A DNA stretch of 64,000 nt from Trissonchulus latispiculum (Eukaryota; Nematoda; Enoplea; Enoplida; Ironidae): contig JASAND010004231.1 of assembly GCA_030248195.1 (NCBI GenBank), positions 20,374 to 84,373 on the forward strand. The letters run 5' to 3'. This document shows, one piece after another, positions 20,801-28,600 of the stretch. The translations under genes were made by a program, and so were the position numbers. Positions within the stretch are counted from its first letter, which is position 1, and each line of letters begins with the position of its first letter. The notes below the pieces were generated by a model. It saw only the letters and a list, made by a program, of their open reading frames with translations. It searched no databases and had not been told where the DNA came from.

Positions 20801-22790
20801 GAGTGGGTATTTCCATAATAAACCCAAAAAGTAGTTTTCTGATGTCCATTCGTACAGGATAGATCTTTCCAAATCTGTAAATCAGGCTAGGCTCGTCCCT
20901 CAGAATTGTTTGGTTAAGCTGGGCGTGATTGTTCACTATATCACGGATGATCTTATAGTTGATAAGGCTAGGGGAAATTCGTCCATCCAATCCTGCGGCC
21001 ATGACACTATCAATACTATGCTTTAGGGAGTGCTCGAAATTGGACACGATCAATGAGTAATGCACCTGAGTACTCAGGGTCAAAGCTTCACATCGTGCAG
21101 CATTGATCAATCCGAGCAGTTCCTGTAACGAGTAATGCATGAAAGCGTAGACCTGTTCATTTGTTTCGACTATCTTTTCCAAGGCTTCGGTATGAGCGAT
21201 CACTTGTTCGTCCAATTTCTGAGTTGCTTCAATAATGGCGTTGACTTTATCTTTTATGGATCCTAGATTAACAGTATTGGATATGGACATGCCAAGCCCA
21301 ACTATGCCAATGATGGTCCCAATGGCTCGTTTAGATCTCTGGAGAGGGAATTTGGATTTTACCTGTTGGTACCCATGATCTGCATACAGGGATTCGTTGT
21401 AATCCTGATACTTGGGTTGCGAGGTGTTACACAGGATAGGGCTTTTATCGCAGATGATCTTCATTACAGATGAGTAATATCTAGTGTTAAGTATTCCACC
21501 ATACATCTCATGGTATTCTTCGGTGATTTTGTTGATTAGTTGGTTCAGGTGGAGTTCATGTGGACAGTCACGGAGCCAATTATTCACCCGTTGTCCATAC
21601 GTAGTACAGGCTTGACAATGTTCCCTCATTTGTTTAGTAGCATTGGCATAGGGTATATTGCACGCAGAGCAGGAGACGCCATTATCTTTTTCTGGGTTGT
21701 GCCCACATTGATCACATCTGGATACCAAATGTTCAGGCACTTCATCAGAATGTTGCTCACAAAGGGCACAGAAAGAAAGCCAAGCTTTCATTCTCTTGGT
21801 GCTAGGAGGTTTGGGCATTTTCATATGGATTAGGATTGGGACATATTCTGTTTTGGTGTAGGTTGCCATCAATCCTTTAGGGGATAGGGCTAATCCCCAT
21901 TTGGTGGATACCATGGTGTTCATTGCCTTTGCCTTTTGAGTGAAATAATCCTCACCTTCCTGTGCTTGGATGCAGGGGACCAACATGGCTATCATTAATC
22001 CAAAGGCAATCCACATTATTAGGATGGGAAAAGGTAGTGAAATTGAACTCTTCACTTTATTAGGTGGCTTAGGCATAGGGGATCCGTTATGTTCATCCTC
22101 GGGGGGAGATAGATCCATCTTTTCCTTCTGTGGTAGTCGTACGGTAGTGGGGACAGAGCTTGATCTGAGATTATTCTTGCGGGTTGGTGTGGGAGTTCTT
22201 CTTTTGGGCACTATCGGGGGATCGGTCGTTCTTCTGACGGGATGTAGGGCTTCCATTCGAGCTCGAGCGAGCAAGAATTGTTGGTATGATTCCCAACATC
22301 GTTCCCTTTCTCTTTTCATCTGCCAAGTACGTCGTTCTTCCTTTTGGGCACGCTTTCTTTCCTTACTCCGGACATCTTTCAGAAGTCTACGAAGAAACTT
22401 GATATCCTGGGGACAGAGATCAGATTCAGGAATATGGACTTCTCCGATTACTTTCTTTATTTTCTTGATGACTTTCTTCTGTTTCTTCTTACTTTTCCTA
22501 TTCTTTCTAGTCTTTATGACAGTAGGCTCGACGGCATTTAGATTCACTCGGACTTCTCGAGTTCGGAGCTTCTTTGCAGCGTTATCCAGTTCCTCCTGTG
22601 AATCTTCTGACATATCTGAGCTAGATGTATCTGTTAGACTGTCCTTAAGGTCATTCTGGATCAATTTTCCTTGAAATAAATCAAATGTTTTGTCCTGAAG
22701 AGAGGGATCAATATTTTCTTTGTTGTCGTCCATTAGGCCCAACGTCAGGGGGATAGGAGGATCCACTTTTTTAGTAGGTTTTCGACCCAT
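17880..22790 (-). CDS. Retroelement ORF3: Env-like glycoprotein, retropepsin and Gag-like repeats
   Basis: 1636 uninterrupted codons. Residues 1-250 are strongly basic. A hydrophobic segment at about 252-272 could be a signal or anchor. Then comes an ectodomain with four CxxC motifs (about 344-400), a basic RSKR cleavage-type site near residue 488 followed by a Gly/Ile-rich hydrophobic stretch and heptad-like helices, and a transmembrane helix at about 893-915. This is the plan of a class I-type retroelement Env. A Pro-rich tail leads to a retropepsin with LDTGAS (Asp near residue 1143) and a later LLGIDVL. Two related Gag-like helical segments follow (about 1310-1380 and 1420-1507; FVIGLQ and FIAGLR). 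Env before protease before Gag-like is not a usual order. The ORF overlaps ORF2 by 46 nt and may be entered by frameshift rather than its own ATG. Confidence 0.8.
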   Translation of the reverse strand: MGRKPTKKVDPPIPLTLGLMDDNKENIDPSLQDKTFDLFQGKLIQNDLKDSLTDTSSSDMSEDSQEELDNAAKKLRTREVRVNLNAVEPTVIKTRKNRKSKKKQKKVIKKIKKVIGEVHIPESDLCPQDIKFLRRLLKDVRSKERKRAQKEERRTWQMKRERERCWESYQQFLLARARMEALHPVRRTTDPPIVPKRRTPTPTRKNNLRSSSVPTTVRLPQKEKMDLSPPEDEHNGSPMPKPPNKVKSSISLPFPILIMWIAFGLMIAMLVPCIQAQEGEDYFTQKAKAMNTMVSTKWGLALSPKGLMATYTKTEYVPILIHMKMPKPPSTKRMKAWLSFCALCEQHSDEVPEHLVSRCDQCGHNPEKDNGVSCSACNIPYANATKQMREHCQACTTYGQRVNNWLRDCPHELHLNQLINKITEEYHEMYGGILNTRYYSSVMKIICDKSPILCNTSQPKYQDYNESLYADHGYQQVKSKFPLQRSKRAIGTIIGIVGLGMSISNTVNLGSIKDKVNAIIEATQKLDEQVIAHTEALEKIVETNEQVYAFMHYSLQELLGLINAARCEALTLSTQVHYSLIVSNFEHSLKHSIDSVMAAGLDGRISPSLINYKIIRDIVNNHAQLNQTILRDEPSLIYRFGKIYPVRMDIRKLLFGFIMEIPTPTREDVAPIYEVSNVGYNDPSNHAQMKAPVPRFVRHEVTHRSSEFSEVKLAECQSSPGLWVCGPESLISTPQSACLKAIVSATPIDSANCRQQMMVKVLTPDTDFASTPAGVLIRTSHPEIMLTQTPQLQHVSRGETISVPSNGVIWLEHGTYNHIIVGDLVLTSAIEVVQYSAPLITYRVPFEAPELGVVPIQFTDLERAEYENRAVKKLLEKHHRTAPLVIHPLNMNVWTGFIIILILVAVGIIVTIWFSPCMSEFRENLLQRMRGSCFGLGQRLSRFGTGTQRIPTSPPTSPPDSSSPSGPRSQSPLLERPLHPIHAVTEGRARGARPRSYAHAPGRGQLRFEDIPLEPLPPYPPHSPELGYPNPIRPRRPLLSGPEEEHQRDEPFHQLHQYRAGSYERESPPLRAVSPEIERAGARAVTPPPYQGNRSRDSSAGRRDRIWCLMDEVDYTPRGTPTILPIPCIDISIQGITIEAVLDTGASITVMSEEIAQRHNFPLTNLERPRQSSSATGHQLNITKKLETAISFPGCPNHPPIPHAILVSPHLPQAMLLGIDVLAKFSGSFELCLPTKQLKIHLTPPPAAYSIPLTTTHRVSEMISKDLRRKILAPTTQTRHTPDVKIEAPQGARARSPRPSKAHPATTSSPPVKQGESETIKQYYHRVRDYADSVYGDYVNSESIMISLGRIFVIGLQREIRLQMPISTGRLDELYLLALSVEEDLYKDKPGPSTRMRASTSGVQTTPATTVTPKLVDRTTQSPADFRAWRELLSTIEQRPNESVDSFYERLLAYAGQVYPERITAKSVDTYLSLLFIAGLRNDVRDRTAMYPDKAKSLHDLYQSALVGERYLPKENQQAPTPNYPAQPTTSQPRVQSTNAHVDPRSHRRQTSEHRITVPPGFGGGYFDDEEAHMPLDYSLPRENPRYPPRDSTTTQYHTDVRAVDPRATPRTRERTRDQSGVPWLCGPEEPPSPEY

Positions 22791-24499
22791 AGATCGAGTC
22801 TTCCGGCATGGGGAGATTCTTCAGGGGCTTCCAATATGTCACTGTCAAGGCAACAGTAGAATTCCTCATCAGAAACTGATCTCTCCAATCTCTTCAATAT
22901 CCGTCTGCTGACTTCATAGATGGCATCCTGATCAATAGGCTTAAACTTACTTTTCCCTGGGTATTTGATGAGATCGGTGATTTGATATTCCAACTGGGGA
23001 GGGGATGAGGTTCCACCTTGGACCATGAAGATACTGGGGTCTAGGACTCGCAGGAGTTCTTCTTCAGTGAGCATTTCCCCAAATCGGTCCAGGACTCTTC
23101 GAGCAAATTTCACAACTGGGCCCATATCGATAGGGGTAAGTTCTGACTGACAGTCTTGCTTTGCTTGATGGATAACAGGGCTTTGAATCTGTAGTTTCCG
23201 ATCCTGCTCCGTCTGATTCTGGTCGTTTTGCTTCTTTTGTTCCATCAGTTCCTTTTCAGAAACCAAGGGGGCGTGCAACAGATCCATTGCCATACTGCCG
23301 TGCGCGAGAACCTTTCGCGCACTTTGCATCACTGCAGGCATATCAATCTGAGAGCTAGGTTTCGGACTTGTGGGAGCTGGGTTGGGATAAAGTGAAATGA
23401 TTCCATTATTTTGGTGACTGAGAACAGGCCCAATCTGAGGAGCTGGAGATAGACCGAGCTGTACTCTGAATTCTCGCACTGCTTCTCCTAACCCAGTGGC
23501 TAAGGCGTCAGAGGGAGGAACTGATTGGAATCTGGGGACTGGATAAGTTTGAGTGAAATCATGACATCGGGGACTTCTTCGCAATCCTCGTCCGCGTCCC
23601 AATGACCGTCCTCGTGGTTGATTCCTTCGCTGATCTTTTTCATAAGGTCCAGGGAATCTTTTCGTCGGTAAGCGGATCATCTGGGTTGTTTCAATGATTG
23701 ACTGCTCAGGAGAGTTTTCTTTGTCTGGGTTCCCTTCAGTGGAAGAGGAGGTGGGGGATGAATCCTGTGAAAGTCTCTGTTTCACATGGGAAGGATAACC
23801 GTACTCTATGGTCTGAGGTTCTCCCAACCTGTGAGTACGGGGGTAGGTGACAGACATTGGCTTCTGATACATAGGTAGGGAGTACAGTTCACGATTCAAT
23901 CGCTCAGTTTCCGGATCCGCGGAATCCTTCTCTGTATTCAGTGTATACGTGGATTTCTCCTTGGGCTGTTCGATCTTAACATAGGGAGGGATGGAAAAAT
24001 ACTGGCCTCCCAGATCCTTGATTTCTTGTTCCAATTGTAGAATCTGAGTGGGTAGACTGGATTTTTCAGGCGGGAAATAAGCAGTTTTCCTTTCCGGTTC
24101 AGCTCCAATGACTCGGATCATGGAGGGAGCATTCCTCTGTTGGTCCACATCGGCAAATCTGGATCCATAGGGGGCGTGAACAGTTTCAGCTGCGTTTCGT
24201 CCATCATTCCTGCTCCACTGAGGTCTGGGCTGAAGATATTGTTGTTGTTGTCCTGAGGGTCCGTTTCGGGGTGGATATCGGTCATTATAATTCCGATTCA
24301 TTCCATTTCCATTTTGAGGATATCTTAGACTGTCCATTGTTGGGCCGGAAATTGTTGGAATTTCCATTGTTGTTATTGTTGTAGTTATTGCGCGGGGGAG
24401 CTGGGTAGTCAGTTCTGGGTCGATAGGCTCCACCTCCGGGTGATCTGCATTCACGCTTTGAGTGTCCGGCTCTTCCACAGTTACAGCATCTGAAATCAT
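22745..24499 (-). CDS. Retroelement ORF2, Pro/Gln-rich linker with threefold repeat
   Basis: 584 codons in a different frame from Gag, overlapping it by at least 215 nt. The N-terminal half is low-complexity (Pro, Gln, Asn, Arg), with an Arg/Gly-rich patch QPRGRSLGRGRGLRRS. The C-terminal half has three degenerate copies of a helical motif at about residues 382-415, 453-490 and 519-553: IDMPAVMQSARKVL, IDMGPVVKFARRVL and IDQDAIYEVSRRIL, the latter two followed by a TEEELLRVLD-like segment. Family unknown. Position and basic patches suggest a Gag-linked structural or nucleic-acid-binding protein. The first ATG of the frame may not be its true start if it is read by a +1 shift from Gag. Confidence 0.65.
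   Translation of the reverse strand: MISDAVTVEEPDTQSVNADHPEVEPIDPELTTQLPRAITTTITTMEIPTISGPTMDSLRYPQNGNGMNRNYNDRYPPRNGPSGQQQQYLQPRPQWSRNDGRNAAETVHAPYGSRFADVDQQRNAPSMIRVIGAEPERKTAYFPPEKSSLPTQILQLEQEIKDLGGQYFSIPPYVKIEQPKEKSTYTLNTEKDSADPETERLNRELYSLPMYQKPMSVTYPRTHRLGEPQTIEYGYPSHVKQRLSQDSSPTSSSTEGNPDKENSPEQSIIETTQMIRLPTKRFPGPYEKDQRRNQPRGRSLGRGRGLRRSPRCHDFTQTYPVPRFQSVPPSDALATGLGEAVREFRVQLGLSPAPQIGPVLSHQNNGIISLYPNPAPTSPKPSSQIDMPAVMQSARKVLAHGSMAMDLLHAPLVSEKELMEQKKQNDQNQTEQDRKLQIQSPVIHQAKQDCQSELTPIDMGPVVKFARRVLDRFGEMLTEEELLRVLDPSIFMVQGGTSSPPQLEYQITDLIKYPGKSKFKPIDQDAIYEVSRRILKRLERSVSDEEFYCCLDSDILEAPEESPHAGRLDLWVENLLKKWILLSP
22766..22772 (-). promoter_or_regulatory. Candidate -1 ribosomal frameshift heptamer A AAA AAG
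   Basis: The sense strand reads A AAA AAG with the first A in third codon position of ORF2, the correct register for a -1 slip. The slip enters the ORF3 frame 8 codons before the ORF2 stop. A sense-strand structure downstream was not evaluated. Seven codons of ORF3 precede the site if its own ATG is used. Confidence 0.55.
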
Positions 24500-25427
24500 T
24501 GGGGAAAGGGATCTTATCGTTTCCTCTTCTGGGAGGAGGGGCAGATTTTGACGGTTCAGGAGAGGAAATCTTAATTTCTTTTATTTCATTAGCGAGCACG
24601 GCTGTGCTCTGGACCAGGGAGCTGATGGTATTTAGAAGGGCGGGACCAGTGAGATTTGCGCTTGAGACGGTCGCTTCCGGATCCACTTCCAAAAATGCAG
24701 GCGTTCCTTCTCCAGGATAGACACCTTCTGCTTCTCGAGCCTTTTTAAAGGCTTGGGAATAATCTGCGGTGTCCATCGGAACATGCGGCTTGAACTCATT
24801 ACGTAATCCGATGAGAAAGGTTTTCAGCTTGATATCCTCTAGCATATCCGGATCTCCTCTGTCTTCCCACGCAATTCGGGCGTATTTCTGCAGTCGGAGG
24901 GAGAAATCCGCAACAGACTCATGTGGCATCTGTCTGATACTGAACAGTTTGGCAGTGGCGTGGATGTCTGTCATAGGTGGGATCATGACTTCTCTGAGGG
25001 CTCGAACGGAGGCTTCCCAGTCGTTCTGTTGCATGGCGCCTCTGGGCATGCACTTGAAAATCTCCGCAGCTCTGCCTCTGAGAGTTGATGAGATGTTCAT
25101 GACTTTCTGATAATCGTCCAGATTGAGCCGCTGACTGAATCTTTCGTAATTGACAAGGTGATCATCAAAGTTTTCATGATCTTTTCCGGAATAAGTAGGC
25201 ATATCTCGGTAGGAGGCGGCTATGGCCTGATTCTGGATGCTATCACGGAGTTGGCCTAGCAAATCTTCAATATTCCCATTCGGCATCATTGGCACTTGAG
25301 GGAATACCAATTGGGGCATCTGAGGATTAAAGGCGGGGGGAGCTCCTGGAGGACCGGGGGGTCCGCGTTGTGGACCCATGTTCGGGGGTCCATTAACGTC
25401 GTCGTCGGCAGGATTAAATTGGTCCAT
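24285..25427 (-). CDS. gag: Retroelement Gag with zinc knuckle
   Basis: 380 codons from ATG at 25427, 180 nt inside the 5' LTR. A Pro-rich N-terminus (residues 1-50) precedes a retrotransposon-Gag capsid region (about 85-245) with the family pattern F...L..YARIAW and FLIGLRNEF. A CCHC zinc knuckle C-x2-C-x4-H-x4-C lies at about residues 311-325, then an Asn-rich tail. Gag forms the particle and binds genomic RNA in the cytoplasm. First ORF in sense order; ORF2 overlaps its 3' end. Confidence 0.85.
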   Translation of the reverse strand: MDQFNPADDDVNGPPNMGPQRGPPGPPGAPPAFNPQMPQLVFPQVPMMPNGNIEDLLGQLRDSIQNQAIAASYRDMPTYSGKDHENFDDHLVNYERFSQRLNLDDYQKVMNISSTLRGRAAEIFKCMPRGAMQQNDWEASVRALREVMIPPMTDIHATAKLFSIRQMPHESVADFSLRLQKYARIAWEDRGDPDMLEDIKLKTFLIGLRNEFKPHVPMDTADYSQAFKKAREAEGVYPGEGTPAFLEVDPEATVSSANLTGPALLNTISSLVQSTAVLANEIKEIKISSPEPSKSAPPPRRGNDKIPFPNDFRCCNCGRAGHSKRECRSPGGGAYRPRTDYPAPPRNNYNNNNNGNSNNFRPNNGQSKISSKWKWNESEL

Positions 25428-25607
25428 TTCTTCTTCTTGGATAGGGCGATAGGGTTTCAGCTGGTGTCTAGATAGGGTTAGGACTGATCCTCTTTTGATC
25501 TTAATGTTGAATCGTTGGGTCGTGAAATCTCCTCACTGGTGGATTTTCCAACAGGATTGTCTTCGTAGGATGTTCCTCACTGGGGGCTCCAAAAACTGAG
25601 TTTACCG
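25428..25607 (-). other. 5' leader between 5' LTR and gag
   Basis: 180 nt. The expected primer-binding site is not obvious: the first TGG on the sense strand lies 16 nt inside (25591-25589), followed by AGCCCCCAGTGAGG, and I cannot match it to a tRNA 3' end. The decamer CCAGTGAGGA occurs twice. Confidence 0.45.
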
Positions 25608-28600
25608 TGTAATGAAGTGGGTAGGATTGGGGTTCCAAATTCCGTCAACAGTCTATCACGACTGACTCTGGGTATCAACCACTTCAGATACACGGAAGGT
25701 CTGACGCGTTTATCGGTGAGGATAAACTTAGGCACAGGATCTTCGGAAGGTGATTTGTCCAAAACCAAAGATTCCTTGCGGTCAACCTGGATGGGGTCTT
25801 CAGGCGTGAGTTCGTTTGAAAAGGATGGGGATCCAAGGGATATCAGTAGCAAGCGGGGTCGACACTTGCCGTTTCTGGATGGATGAATCAGGTCTGTATC
25901 AAAGAACACTGATCTGAGAATCTTAGATTGCCAAATCAAGATTCTAGAATGATGATGATGATGTCTTTGTCGGGTCCAAGGGTTCAATTTAGTCACTTAC
26001 TTGTGCTGGGGGGCTATGAATCCAAATCTTGATCTGAACCTTATGTCCTAGTAAATAGATTCAGTATTAGGACACAACAATTTAATAATGATAAGATATG
26101 ATATTAACAATGATAATGATAACAACAGACTACAAAGTAATTATTACAGTGCGTACAAGGAATAAAACAAGCTACAAGTTATAAACTATATGCTGTATGA
26201 ACAATCAGACAAACAACAGTAGTTTGCCAGAGTTGCCAGTATTTGATTTACCCGAGTTACTAATTGTTGATAGGGACAAGGTTCTGGTAACTAAACTCAA
26301 TTCTGCTATATTCCTCTTTCTTTCCTTTCTTAATCAATTAACTAGATACTAAACCTATTACTAAACTCTATTGTGCGATCCCTATATGCTTGTGTTCGTG
26401 CTGTTACGTTATGACTCTTTGTCCGTCCTCCTTACCAAGGACAATATAATATCAATAAAGAAAGCTACTAAACAATTCAAATTAACTAGATTAAAGGGTT
26501 AGTAGTACAGCAGTTCCGGTCTGTGGGTGAGCCCGAAATGCTAGTAACAATAGCACTTTCGGATGCTATACGGTCACCAAGAGTCAAACACAAGGGGGGT
26601 CCGGTTGGGAGTTTCCTGGTCCGTTTATGGGATTAGTATACGGTTTTATTTAATCTTTTCTTTTGTCTTCTATATCAAATCACTACTAACAAACGGGCGG
26701 CTTAGGCCAGAGTTACGGGGATGACAACCCCGTTTTCCATAGCAAAAGACAAAATGATGAAACCCATTTTCAATGTGTAAAAAGGTAAGACTCAATTTCA
26801 GTTCAAAAGATTAAGATCATGAAAGTTCACAACTGGTTTCAGTTTCCACAGATGATTCGGTGCTGTCAACGGTTGTCTCTGCCTTAAGGTCAAAACCGTG
26901 CTCCAATCCAATCAAAGTACCTACAGTTAAATCCAAATATGACTTGATTCCCAAGAAATGCGATGATTCCAACCGAAATGACTAATCCTTCTGCTAACCA
27001 ATAATTCAGGACTGTACTGAGCTATCTCTAATCAATCAGAGGCAGATTCCGTTCTGTTCAGGCTGGAGATACAGTCTTCCGCACCTGAATCAAATGGGTT
27101 AAAACCCATTAGAACAAGTTATAGGTGCGGGATTCGAACCCAGCAACCATTACTCACGTTTTGGCTTTCTTAACTTGAAGTGAACTTGCACAAATCGAAA
27201 CTGTTGTGAAAATTTGAGACTTAAGCGGATTAACGCAAGTTCTGAACTGTTTGAGTAAAATTACACTACTTAAAATTGATTTTAAGCAAAACGCTAATTT
27301 TTAGGCAATTTCTTGCATTCTTGTGCAAGAAATTGCACTTTCAATGTGGAACTGTGATTTCAACTTGATTTCCTCTTTGTACGGTCTGCTTCCGTACAAT
27401 TAAAACCTATTATTCGAAATTGATACACTTTTGGGTCCTTTTAACAGCAGATAGGTACCCATTCACTAGACTAACTCGAGAAACATTGAATTGATTAAAG
27501 TGATCAAATCTAGGACCTTTGTTTTCCAAGTCCTAGCAAGGAAGGTAACAACTTCCTATCTTCAACACGTATTAACTTAATTAGAAAACTTGCACAAGCT
27601 TGAGGAAAACACAATATTTGAACTTGTAGAACTTTTGATTTCACGGATTCTAAATAAGGAAGGTAACAACTTCCTGTTCTTAACGAACATTAACAAGTTA
27701 GAAGAAAGTTAACGCACAAATTTCAATGAAACGTCATAATTTAACGTAGAACTTCTGTTTTTACTAGGTTCTACCTAGGGAAGGTAACAACTCCCTATTT
27801 TGTAAAATGTTGAATATTGAAAACTAGATAAATTCATAAAACTGGTGATTTTGGCCTTTATTAGAAGATGGTTCTAGTGCCCTATCCATAATACTTACGT
27901 AACTCATTGTTAATTTGCTTATTTCAAGTATATTATCAATCACTACCTTAATATTAGCTAAAATTACCAGATTGTTGACAGCTATTATTGCCATTTGCAG
28001 ATAATCATCATGGGTGAGTTTCACATTAATTACTAAACGAGCAAGGTTGATCTTTCAACCTTGCTAACCTTTATATAATGGGATTTTCGCTAGTTTTGTT
28101 TACTGAACGTGAACACCGACATGAAATGGTGTTAAACCGCGGTTGCGGTCATTATTATAAATGGAACCTGGATCAGAAATGACTAGTTCTATTATAAATG
28201 TCAATAACAGTGTGTTAAGACATCGGAAACAAGGATACAACAAATATAATTACAAACTACGTTTATTACAACTTGATTTGTATTAATTTGGCAGCGAGAC
28301 TGACCATCTGGTGGATTCCTTTCTTGCGATTCGTCCGCACTCTTGACAAAGAGTGGCTTACGCGGACGAATCGAGGATATCCAGATTCAAGCTGATGAGG
28401 ACCCAATACGGAGTCCTCGTGACTCTAGGTCCTATAGCCTTACCCTCATTTGCATATTTACTAAACTGTGCCTAAACCTAGATTTCCTACGTAACCAAAT
28501 ATTCACCAACTTCCAGATATGCATACAAGACTTGCAACCTAAAACTACATTATTTATTACTATTTTCCTGCGTACTATAGGAGTTCTAGTATAATATTGG

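Noticed and set aside
21970..22674. 234-codon plus-strand ORF
   Set aside because: Antisense shadow of the basic N-terminus of ORF3; no start context or homology.
25574..25591. Primer-binding site TGGAGCCCCCAGTGAGG
   Set aside because: It is 16 nt inside the LTR boundary and I could not match it to a known tRNA 3' end, so it is not called as a feature.
28393..28432. CTGATGAG followed by a stem near 28400, resembling a hammerhead ribozyme core
   Set aside because: The GAAA core and the flanking stems are missing, and the left LTR copy reads CTGATAAG; the real structure here is the 12-bp hairpin at 28327-28373.
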